Positions 30,298-41,109 of a stretch of DNA of 64,000 bases are shown here, piece by piece (positions within the stretch are counted from its first letter, which is position 1; every line of letters begins with the position of its first letter). The position numbers were made by a program, and so were the translations under genes. The stretch lies in the NCBI GenBank assembly GCA_032718475.1, contig JAUCBJ010008330.1:1-64000 (forward strand). Reading direction: 5' to 3'. The DNA is from Nemertoderma westbladi. Lineage: Eukaryota; Xenacoelomorpha; Nemertodermatida; Nemertodermatidae. The notes under the pieces are model-generated. The model was not told the DNA's origin. It ran no database searches and was given only the letters and a program-made list of their open reading frames with translations.

Positions 30298-32520
30298 ACT
30301 TAGCTATACAGTTGAATGCTTACTGCTATAGTTACAGTTAAAGCAAGTCTAGTAATTCAGTATTGACCGTAATTTATTACAGTATATTAGAATACCGGTA
30401 TACACTTATAGTATATATAAGTATGGTAGACTAGGTTTGTCGCAGAATACCGGTATATAAATTTTAGCACAAATATATATACATATAATAGGCCTATCGT
30501 GAATACCGGTATGCAGTTTACACTTATAGTATATATAAGTATAATTATGAACTAGAATTAATTACAGAATACCGGTATGTTTTCAGCCCAAATTTATAGA
30601 AATAAATATAATAAGCCTATGGTAAATACCGGTATGTCATTTATTTTAGAATAATTGAATTTCTGAAGTTTTAGGGTTACTTGGTTACTTTAACTTACTT
30701 TATTACCGTTATTTAAGCAGTAGCCCAACTGATATTGAGACCTAATTGTTGTATGGCAGGCCTACTATTTATAAATCGTTTGAGTTGATTTATAATATAT
30801 ATATACCCGTTTAAAATGGGTTTTGTCAATATTTGAAATAAATGTTATTATTTCTGGGGGGAGTCACTATACAGAAGCTGTGCGCTCTCAGTGAAGTGCT
30901 ACTTATTGGACACTAAAACAGATAATTCTAATTTACCTAAGTTACTTAATACTACAAATTACTTACGATACGGGTGAGATTAATTCTCTAATTAAACACA
31001 ACAAAAATATTACGTACGAAATTTTAGGGTAATTTTACAGGGAAACTACAAACCAGTCTAACAAAGGGTTAGAACTTCTGGTTATTACAACAGACAGGGT
31101 ACTACGGTATTTGAAAATAATAAGTAGTAGTAAATATATTGTGCTGTCCAGATAGGAAAATACCACCGTCTGACGACCTATAGCCGTATCGCTATAGGTA
31201 CTACATTATGTATCATGGAGTGTTCCTACCTGGAAGTTAATTACCGCGGACTACCAGATCCAACATGCCTATTAACCACTTTACAACACAATACACTGCC
31301 CGCACACTAATTACTTTCGGAAAGCACTGTACACCAAACCCTAAATTAGGTACAAGTACTTATTAAAAACAGATAACCAGCAGATAAATATACTTGAACA
31401 GTTAAAAGAACCACGGCATCTGCTGGAGTGACTGGAGCACAAAGTCACCAGTCTTTACCTACGCCAAGCAGCCCGTGTAGTACCGGGGTTAATTTAACTA
31501 TAACGGTATGTGTAACAAGCACAATTACTGTAGGAATAAACTTGGGGACATGAATGTTGCGAATAATCGCATAAACTCTGAATAATAAATATTACGCTAC
31601 CCGTACAGAATACTCAAACAAAATACAAACCAAACGCTGGCAGACTACTACCAAGCCTAAATAAACTACAGTATGTGCAGATTCCGAAATGGTTAGTTAG
31701 TATGCGTTCTAACACGGTAGTACGACTTATTCTTTAGGAGGGGATTGACCTTACAGCTCTGGCTGCCCCAACTTACTAACTGGCACTTTATCAGACAAAC
31801 TCTACACACGCAGCAATCTCTTCAGACCTAATAATAGCTAGACAACAATCCAGCCTACAAAATATCTGAGTAATAACTATTACGGTACCTGAACAGACCA
31901 CACAAACAAACACAGACTAAAACGCTGGCAGACTACTATCAAGCCTAAATAAACTACAGTATGTGCAGATTCCAAAATGGTTAGTTAGTATGCGTTCTAA
32001 CACGGTAGTACGACTTATTCTTTAAGAGGGGATTGACCTTACAGCTCTGGCTGCCCCAACTTACTAACTGGCACTTTATCGGACAAACTCCACACACGCC
32101 GCAATCTCTCCAGACCCAACAACAGTCAGACAACAGTCCAGCCTACAATTATCTGAACAATCTGAGCAGACTTACACGTCTTCAGCTCAATATTAACTTA
32201 CATGTAAATAAAACCGACAGAAATAAGTAAAATCTCAATAAAAAACCAGGGCTGCAGTCCCTGATTAAATACTAAGACCTACCGGTATACAATAATCAAA
32301 ATCGAATAATACTAATGTACTTATACTGGAAGTACCGGTTAGGACAGTTGGGCCTACAGACCTACAGCAGTACCGGTTCAGACAGTTAGGCCTACGGACC
32401 TACAGCAGTACCGGTTCTGGCAGTTGGGCCTACGGACCTACAGCAGTACCGGTTCAGGTTTACCGGTCGACCGGTACTTTCAACTTTATTGCTTACTGCA
32501 ATAAAGATAATAACTGTTAT
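30298..32520 (-). repeat. BEL/Pao copy A, 5' leader
   Basis: The 2.2-kb non-coding leader lies between the 5' LTR and gag. It includes about two TACCGGTAT units (about 30390-30640), a tandem duplication of about 290 bp (starting about 31592 and 31881) and three 38-bp units at 32331-32458. Directly after the LTR, in element sense, the sequence is ATAACAGTTATTATC, without the TGG expected for a tRNA 3'-end primer site. The ORF at 32033-32230 is not conserved among copies. Confidence 0.85.
32331..32458. repeat. 38-bp tandem repeat, about 3.3 units
   Basis: Units start AGTACCGGTTCAGACAG and end GACCTACAGC. They lie close to the 5' LTR in the leader of copy A. Copy B has only one degenerate unit here, so this is a recent local expansion. 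Confidence 0.8.
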
Positions 32521-33726
32521 TGTACGCGCTTTTGAAGACCTTTAGCAGTTTAACCTGCCAAAATTTATATGTCTTTTGGTTTATAAATAGACTTTAACAT
32601 ATGACAAGTATTTAATACCAATAAACACAACATTAGCCGATGCCAGCCTAGTGCGCGTCCATTCACCCGCTGGATATACGCAGGAGACTGGATTCGGAGG
32701 GCTTAGATTGTTATTGCAGTGTAAGCTTACTGTATTATTCGATTGATCGTTAATAAATAATTTCTGACCAATATTATTCACTTTCGGGAAATATTAACAG
32801 TTCCTTTAGGACGTGGCGCTCTATCTAGGTAAACAGAGATATGACTTATACTAAACACAACGGTAAGTCGGTAAGGCTTATGATTCACGTATGAGGCGCA
32901 TTCTTTAGGAAATGCTTAGTTATCAGTCAAAATCATGCACACTACCGGTAACGCACAATACTGCACACTAATCTGCCGACCGTCAATGAATTTTATCATA
33001 CATAAAGAGAACAGCAATTGACTCATGTAGTGCTTATCAAATAGCATTAAATTCACTACAAACCACGATAATATAAGTCGCAATCGCTATATGTAACCTG
33101 TCTCTCTAACCTGTAGTGTATCAAGAAATTGGGAAATTTGGGTTATTTATCGATGTTCTCCAAATAATAATATTCAACCAACTGATACAAATAATAACAA
33201 CAGTAAAAAGCATTAAGACGGTAGGTTAAGATTATAACAATATAAGATTGTACCGCTGCGCTACTGCGCTGATAAAACTGATAAGACTGATAACAGTTAT
33301 ACGCTCTATAATCTAAGCCTACTAATGTTTCTTCTAAAGTCTGAAACGAATTGACTCTAGAGCCAGTGTTCTTGGCCTAGATAGAAACAACAAAACTATA
33401 ACACAGAAAACTATAAGACTGAACACTCCTAGCACGATCTGTAGAATATCTCCACATCGACAGTAAAAATCGCCCTGATTGGCTGTTAAGCTAAACAAAG
33501 AACCATGTGTCCAACGGCCGTTTCCATGCCAGCAACCAGCTGTTAGATGTCGTAATCTGAATCATCAAGGCTACACTGTGCTAGAGGATTTGACGCATAG
33601 CGGGTTTTGTGCCTTGCCATGTCCGCCAAAGCACACATATAGAAGAATGACTTTTATGTCCGTTAAAACACCTACAACGGTACTTTGCGGGCAAGGGGAC
33701 TGATTATATCCGCAAAAGCTTTTACA
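32521..33726 (-). repeat. BEL/Pao copy A, 5' LTR
   Basis: This 1206-bp LTR is the partner of 17337-18542, with the same ends. It is followed at 33727-33731 by TTCTG, the second half of the target duplication. As the 5' LTR it should carry the element's promoter; I do not assign a TATA box or start site. The ORF at 33479-33703 is identical in the other LTR and is not a gene. Confidence 0.95.
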
Positions 33727-33760
33727 TTCTGAGTGCCAGAATAGGCTCCATGGTCAGGTT
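33727..33760 (-). mobile_element. LINE fragment, right part after copy A
   Basis: TTCTGAGTGCCA through CTCCATGGTC continues the LINE interrupted at 17336. LINE homology (compare 14157-14185) ends at about 33755, the 5' truncation of this copy. Confidence 0.75.
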
Positions 33761-36700
33761 ACAGTGGCTCAATATTCTAAACAAAACAATAATCAAAAGT
33801 CAATAGAAAATAGAACAGGGTTATTAAGTTTTATTTTTGGAAGTAATCAGCTGTTATTTGCGTCTATTTTCCCCTGGAGAGGGATGAATATTATTTGCAT
33901 CCAAAGCCTCTCCTATCTGTTGTTAAAATAATAAATTCCACTACAATTTAATTTGTTCAAGATAATAAATTTAACTTAACACTATTTATAGCTTTTCTTT
34001 TCGAGGATAATATACATTTTAGTCAGGTCGCTTAGCAAGTTAATGTGGACGTTCTGGACAAACTTCCCATAATTGGCACAGGAGTAGATAATTACCATAC
34101 CTTTAATTTTTTGTGGGGAACCAACTTTGCAACATTATTTATCGGTCCCATATTACCATGACAACAGGAGGTCATTTACAAAAGTCCACTTTCCAGTAAA
34201 CCTTTTCAGTCTTCTAACCTTGACCTACCCCCCACATATCAGCATCAGAGATTCCATTGACATCATTTGAAACAGAGTGGAAGGGTTTACTATGGAAGAT
34301 CACCCATGGTGGTGAACAGGCATTCCTTGGCTAACGAGCCTAAAAGATTCTCCTATTCTATTGACATCATTTGTAAAACCCGGTTGCCATGGCAACTGTT
34401 TCAAAAACGTGTTTCAAACGCCGATTTTCAGTAAATATCCGAAAAATATAAAACCACTGATTAATAATTGTTCCTCATTTGGAAAAATAATCTAACATTA
34501 TAAACTTATTATCCCTGAGACCCTCCTGATTTCTAGTAGTGGACCAATTTAAATGGACCTGTGGTAGTCCTGTTACCATGGTGACAAGTCACTAAATATA
34601 TTCTGCCAAATTTAATATAGTTCTTTTTTAAACTTAATTTTTTTAAATTTAATAAACTCCTAATGCTGCTTTACTCAATGTTAAATAATTTAGTGTTCTC
34701 GAATATTTATTACGTAACTAGAGAGCCGCTTAACAACATAAACCAATATTGGATATTGAGTTCCGTTTAGGAGCACGCCGTGCAGACACAAAATTTCGAT
34801 AACTTTTCAGTGTGTGAATGGATTTTGCTCAAATTACGTGCAAACCTATTTTACGTCAATGTTCTTTCAACACATGTAATAAAATTCAAGAAATTCCACC
34901 AAAAATGTTTTAATTTACTTTTTTTTCGCCTTAAAAAAAAGTAAAATCAATGCAATCCTATGGGTTACAATATTTCCCTAGGGAAAAAAGTGAAACATTT
35001 TCTCCCGATTTTGGGGTACCCCCTATATACGAGCGAAAAACCATTTAAGAATAAAAATATTTTTTTATTATTTTTAATATGAATGAATGAATGAATGCAA
35101 CACTGCAATAAACAAGTCCTATTATTATAGCATTTTTTGCTTATCAAACACGTTCAATTTAAAAAAAAATGGTTTAAGTGGTATCAATATCTAAAATATT
35201 GATTCTAATAGTGTACCCTATGCGGTGGAGTTTATGTGCAAGAACCTGTAGATGCCAATTATTGCTTTCTTATAAAAGTGCGAAGGATTTATTGCAACAA
35301 AAACAAGTTAAAGATATTAAAATTGATACTTTTAAAATTTAAATTTTTTTATTTTGCAGGTGGAAATCCCGGCTCTGAAGAAGAACGAACTCAATTTCCG
35401 CAACTGATATATTACGTTACCATGGTAACATGTTACATGTAGGAAACGTTGTGGGTCCTTCGCGCAGCACGAGAGCCTATATAAGAAAGTGCACTAATCA
35501 CTATTTGAGATACGAAAACCGTCATTCCCAAAATATCAATAAGTGATGCTTTCAGTTTGCGTTTAACTTTCTGTAAAAAAACAGAAGTCCATTTCAGTTT
35601 GCCCTTACACGCTTTAACTGTCATTATGTAAACCTAATAACTAGGGTTATTCAAGTTAAGAATTACAATTTTAGTTTTACCATACTCGTATCCTTCATTA
35701 GCCTCGTTGCACTCGTCCTGTTTTGTCTGCAATTCTTCCTTAAACCCAGACTGACGACCTTTACAACTATTCAAAGTTTCAAAACTGTGCGAGAAAATTG
35801 CTGATTTATGGCAGAAGAATACTCGCCTCGCATCCACTGTAAAATTCATTACGTTCGTCCTGTACAACCTGATCACCTTACAACATTCCATTATTACTAT
35901 TGGATAACATGACATATTGTCCAATATGCTAAACCAGGTTGTTTAGGAGTATATAGTCAAAACAATACTCGTCTCCTTCATTAGCCTCGTGTTGTGCTCG
36001 TCGTGAAGACCCCACGCAAATTCAATTTCCAAAATTTGTAAACTTTTACCAAACAACATTTCTACCAAGTTTGGTGAGATTTCATGAAGGATTAGCTGAG
36101 TTATTAACGTTTAAAAACTCGGATCAACAGAATGACAGATGTACAGACATACCGATTGAGATATTGGTACCCGTATGCTTAGTTCGCTAACTTTCGTGGC
36201 TCGCCCCACTATATCTATAATACAATTTTTTTATGTTATATGGTTTTGTCGGGTAGAGTCCCAGAAGGCATATCTAATGTAATAAAAATGTTCCTAATCA
36301 TATGTCATATTTATTTCAATTTATTAACATAAGAGTAAACTGTACGCGTCTCACACTTCCCTATATCCCATGGTGTTCAATTCATGAATGTCCACAAACT
36401 GCTGATACAAATCATTGCATCTCACTCATTGACGTTTTATAGAATATGAATTATGGTAGGGATTTTTAGTGGGCTTGTGATGGATGACCTTATTATAATA
36501 TTCATAATATACAACACGCAATATATCAGTAGGGCCTACATTGGGCCTATTGGCCTTCACACAGTTTATATACAATGTATAGAAGTTGGGAACGAGGGAA
36601 GTACCTAATATCTCAATCCTAAATTACTTAATCCAATTGGCATTAATACGACGGATATAGATTTATTGATAAGCCCATTACTATACACTCTTATATTATT

Positions 36701-37277
36701 ATCACGAGGATAAACTTTAACAATTTCAGTTAAACTACTTTAAATATAACAGTAATACTGCGTTAGTTGTTTTTGTTTAACTATTTACAAACTTTTGTAA
36801 AATAAGAAGGAGCGCTTTTCAGCTTTCTGTTCCGGAGGGTGTATTACACGAGCAAAAGCGATTACGTTGGAAAAACCTGGAGTCAGAAATTCTTTGTGCT
36901 TTACAGTTCACCTTATGTAAGAACTCCTACAGCCTTTACCCAACCAAAGATCTAACGGATCCCATAGACTAGACGATTGATTTTATTTTATTCAACGTTT
37001 CGTATATGCTGATTTAGAGGATATTGAAAGATATCCAGGTGGAGAGCGCAAATGGAGCATTTGCGCCGTGCGAGCGCATGGCCGACGGCGTTGGCCATGT
37101 GGTATTGTTCTAGAATATTACAGTATTATTAATCCCATGTAAAGTTAAAAGTTAAAGCCCATATTGCTGATAGAAAATAACAAATGCCTACCTTGATTTT
37201 GTTAAGGTCAGTTTTGTTTATACTTGAAGGCTTACATATATAAGTATACATGGGCATAATATTCCAAATACTTTTGT
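33761..37277. other. Non-coding region with X-box-like palindromes and dispersed repeats
   Basis: No credible gene is seen; the ORFs here are short and lack coding character. Four X-box-like 14-mers lie at 34152, 34383, 34572 and 35416. A CTCCTTCATTAGCCTCG-type segment appears twice, at about 35684 and 35965. GCGCAAATGGAGCATTTGCGC at about 37048 is a small perfect hairpin. At 36060-36150 a CCAAGTTTGGTGAGATTT stretch resembles common invertebrate interspersed repeats. Confidence 0.5.
34383..34396. promoter_or_regulatory. Perfect X-box palindrome GTTGCCATGGCAAC
   Basis: This matches the RFX-factor X-box consensus exactly. Close relatives are GTTACCATGGTGAC at 34572-34585, the fully palindromic GTTACCATGGTAAC at 35416-35429, and a weaker ATTACCATGACAAC near 34152. 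No adjacent gene is visible, so a regulatory role is only possible. Confidence 0.45.
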
Positions 37278-37311
37278 TGCGCCTGTCGATTCGTATGAAT
37301 CGACAGGCGCA
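37278..37311. other. Perfect 15-bp hairpin, loop GTAT
   Basis: TGCGCCTGTCGATTC is followed by GTAT and then its exact reverse complement. It stands alone in AT-rich sequence just before a run of C. No gene end is visible beside it, so it is not called a terminator. Confidence 0.8.
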
Positions 37312-37356
37312 TAGACCCCCCCAATTTATATTACTTGCGCATGTACATTAGTAGGC

Positions 37357-37521
37357 CTACAGAAGTACTTGGGTATTCCTGTATTCACAATATTCAACTA
37401 CCATATATGAAGATAGGGTACGTTTTGACTAAAATTCTGCATCTGATGTAACGTTTTGACTAGGCCTATCTGCCAAAAGAACCTCCACTATATCTGCCCT
37501 ACATGTAGGCCTACCATATTA
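37357..37521 (+). repeat. Direct repeat, first copy (~165 bp)
   Basis: This shares GAAGATAGGGTACGTTTTGA, CATCTGATGTAACGTTTTGA and ATCTGCCAAAAGAACCTCCA with 39002-39160 at over 90 percent identity by eye. The two copies bracket 1.5 kb of AT-rich DNA. Confidence 0.75.
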
Positions 37522-39001
37522 TTAAATTATTATTTATACTTCAAAAATTTGTGGCACGAAACACATCACACGAAATGGAATTACAATAAAAGCAGGCCAT
37601 TTAAAACCATCTTCAATCAATTAATTCAGCACCTTGGAAAACCTAATAAAAAAAATTATTCAAATTTGTTGAATTGACAAAGGTGGTTCTGAATTAACGA
37701 GACGAGGGTGGACCCAGAGCTATCGGGGTGGTCCCTGAATTAACGAGTGAGGACCCAGAGTTAATAGGGATATTCCCTGGATTAATAAAAAATAATTAAT
37801 ACCAAAACTAATAACAAAAAAAACACCCAAAATATAATACCAGCAAATACAGAAATATACTCATATTAACAAATAACACAAAAATAATTATCTAATAAAA
37901 AATTTAATATTGAACTTTTAAAGCTCTAAAATCATAAAGAAAACCCATGAAGGTGTATTCCAATTACAATTGTTCAACCCCAGTGATTTTAAAATACACC
38001 AGACATGTCAGAGAGCATTGTAAGTATTATTTCCTTTGTGCAAAAATTAATTCTTCTTGATATATTATATGCAAAATTTTCATGCATATTCAAACAATCA
38101 AAAGCGTGAAACTGGTAGTCATACAGCAATTGGATGTCTTTAGTAGGATCGGAAACACTCTAGAGAACATTTAAAATAAACTTCATCATTCCAAAGTGAA
38201 TACTTCTTGAGATATAGCCTTTCAAAAAATTAACCAATCATAGACCACGTAGCAAAACCCGACAATCCAACAGCTATAAAACATCGTCAGTGAGTTAGGG
38301 CATACTCCAGAGAATATTATTAGCTTTCAAACTTCATCCCAAAGTGAAGCAAACTCGAGTTATCGTCGTTCAAATCATTAGCCAATCAGGCGCCGTATCT
38401 GATGACCACGGTATGGGGGTGACTTGGGACCTCAACGCGAGATTCAGAACACCATCCAAAACATATTCGCATAAAATCTTATCACTAATTGTCAAGGCCT
38501 AGGTAAGTTTTCAGCGTTTGAATATTTGAGCCAATCAGGTGCCAGATACAGTGACCACGGTACGCGCGTGACCTGAGACCCCAATGGAAGGTTCAGAGTA
38601 CTGGCCAAAACATTTTCGCATCAAATTGTACTGTAAAATGTTACTGCATATCAGCAAAGTCACCTACCGGTATTTGATCAGCAAAAGATCAGGTCTGACT
38701 GTGTGATTTGGGTCTGATCATATTTTCCTTTGCATGCATAAGAAGCCCTTCAATGGTCACTATCCGCTACATTGATCTAATCCATATCGTCAGATAGCCC
38801 GTGTTGCTGTTATAAGATTTATTTTGATTTGGTGCGATTTGGGTAATTTTAGTTTTTTTGGGGTAAACTATGGTATTAATAACTTCCAGTAAAATCCCAA
38901 CGTTAAGAACATTGCTAGAAACGTCAATCATCTATAGCCTACACACTAAGGGTAACTATCAGCCAGTTACTGTACATGGGCAGATGGGTATACTAAGTAC
39001 A
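37522..39001. other. Non-coding DNA between direct repeats, with degenerate ~138-bp repeats
   Basis: Two diverged units, each starting AGCCAATCAGG and containing GACCACGGTA and GACCT words, lie at about 38393 and 38531. A shorter duplication of CCAGAG...GAATTAACGAG type lies at 37690-37790. No ORF is supported. Confidence 0.5.
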
Positions 39002-39160
39002 GGAGTACCCAGTACTTGGATATTCCTGTATTGACAATACTCAACTATATGAAGATAGGGTACGTTTTGACTAAAATACGGCATCTGATGTAACGTTTTG
39101 ACTAGGCCTATCTGCCAAAAGAACCTCCACTAAATATGCCATACATGTAGGCCTACCATA
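39002..39160 (+). repeat. Direct repeat, second copy
   Basis: This is the partner of 37357-37521 in the same orientation. The pair could be the ends of an uncharacterised non-coding element, but they lack TG...CA ends and I see no target duplication. Confidence 0.7.
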
Positions 39161-40344
39161 CCTGCACCGGTGCTCACTACAGACTGTGGAGATAGCTACC
39201 GGCAAGAGGTGCTTGGTATATAGTTTTAGTCAGTAATGGCATACAGCAACTACTGACTTTATGATTTCATCAAGTTCATCAAACCAGGCTGACGACTCAG
39301 CTGTTTAATTAATTGCAGCTGGAGTGGATAAATTATTAATTAATTTGGGGAACTTTACTAATTAGTAAAATCGTTAATTAGTTCGATTCAAAAGATTTTA
39401 GAGTAATTATCATTTGTAAAATAGTAAACCGCTTTGATACACCTTGTGAATAAGGATTTGGGGGACGGGGGGGCAAAGCCCCCCCGCCAATTAGGTAATT
39501 AAGTAATTAGTTAATTACTAATTAACGGTAGGAGATACGGCATCGGCGCCAGAGACTTTTTTGTGTAGAATAAAATTCCGAACAACTTTGTGATGTTACG
39601 TTTTTTCATAGCTCTTAGTGTTTTCGAGTTACGACGCTAATTAGTTTTCGGCTAATTAGTACTAATTAACAGTAATAGGAGGGCCATAGCGATGACTGAA
39701 CTTTTTTTAGATCTTACCGAGATGAACAAAAAAAAACACCGTTGCTAGGGGAAAAACCAAATACTTTTCGAGATAAATCAATTAGAAATCTTTAATCGCT
39801 AATTACTAATTAATTAATTAACAGATTTTTTCCACAAAAACTCCTAGCTATCGCGCTAGGGCCATCTACCAGATCGCGCAAACAGAATCGTTCTAGCTTT
39901 CGCCGTTCTCCTGGAAAAATCCTTTAAAAATCGACCTAAAAAAGATCAAAGCAAAGTGCCTACTTGATAGGTAGGTCTCTAGACTGTATAAATTATGAGG
40001 TTTGAAGTTGGTGTTGATGGTGGGTTCTATGTTCCGTTAAATAGGCTGCAGTATCTATGCCTCATAATTCTCTGTCGAGCCTTTGGCTCTCCGGTTGCAG
40101 CCAGACCATCGAGACATGAATAATATCGAGAGAGAAAAAAGCGTGTTGAAAAATATATCGAGAGTAAAAATAATGAGACTAAAAATAATGAGAGTAAACA
40201 TATCGCGAGTAAAAATATTGTGAGTAAAATCAGCTATAACTTTTGGAATAAAAACACTAGCTTCAATGAACGGTGATTTATTTAAAAAAAATAAAGATTT
40301 TTAAAACTATAGTTTTTGTAAAAACACTTGCTATCACCAATAAA
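39161..40344. other. AT-rich non-coding DNA with a GC hairpin and short tandem motifs
   Basis: TTAATTAG-type words dominate 39310-39830. CGGGGGGGC, loop AAA, GCCCCCCCG forms a 9-bp GC hairpin at 39466-39486. At about 40130-40250 a GAGAGTAAAAATAAT-like motif is repeated several times just before the satellite. No gene is seen. Confidence 0.5.
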
Positions 40345-41104
40345 ACTAGCTACCAACAATAAAACTAGCCACCAAGGAAAACACTAGCTACCTTCAAATA
40401 CACAAGCTACCAACAATAATACTAGCTACCAAGGAAAACACTAGCTACCTTCAAATACACAAGCTACCAACAATGATACTAGCTACCAAGGAAAACACTA
40501 GCTACCTTCAAATACACTAGCTACCAACAATAATAATAGCTACCAAGGAAAGCCCTAGCTACCTTCAATTACACTAGCCACCAACAATAATACTAGCTAC
40601 CAAGGAAAACCCTAGCTGCCTTCAATTACACTAGCTACCAAGAATAATACTAGCCACCAAGGAAAGCCCTAGCTACCTTCAATTACACTAGCTACCAACA
40701 ATAATACTAGCTACCAAGGAAAACACTAGCTACCTTCAATTACACTAGCTACCAACAATAATACTAACTACCAAGGAAAAGCCTTACCTTCAAATACACT
40801 TAAGCTATCAATAATAATACTAGCCACCAAGGAAAACCCTAGCTACCTTCAAATACACTAGCTACCAACAATAATACTAGCTACCAAGGAAAACCCTAGC
40901 TACCTTCAAATACACTAGCTACCCACAATAATACTAGCTACCAAGGAAAACCCTAGCTACCTTCAAATACACTAGCTACCAACAATAATACTAGCTACCA
41001 AGAAAAGCCCTAGCTACCTTCAAACACACTATCTACCAACAATAATACTAGCTACCAAGGAAAACCCTAGCTACCTTCAATTACACTAGCTACCAAGAAT
41101 AATA
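40345..41104. repeat. 57-bp higher-order satellite (3 x 19 bp), left block
   Basis: Each 57-bp unit is three 19-bp monomers that all start CTAGCTACC: one continuing AACAATAATA, one AAGGAAAACC and one TTCAATTACA. About thirteen units are seen, with scattered substitutions and one or two deletions (for example near 40770). The array is interrupted by BEL/Pao copy B at 41105-56998 and resumes on the far side. Stops occur in every frame. Confidence 0.92.
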
Positions 41105-41109
41105 CTAGC
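41105..41109. repeat. Target-site duplication of copy B (left), CTAGC
   Basis: CTAGC precedes the LTR and recurs at 56994-56998 after the other LTR. It is the invariant start of the satellite monomer. Confidence 0.93.

Noticed and set aside
35477-35483. TATATAAG as a core promoter
   Set aside because: A TATA-like word lies shortly after the X-box palindrome at 35416, but no gene or transcript start is supported downstream.
35634-35924. 96-codon minus-strand ORF
   Set aside because: Weak codon character, no domain, and it covers a duplicated CTCCTTCATTAGCCTCG-type repeat segment.
40345-41104. Regular repeats with spacers, CRISPR-like
   Set aside because: The units are contiguous 19-bp monomers in a eukaryotic satellite with no unique spacers and no cas genes.
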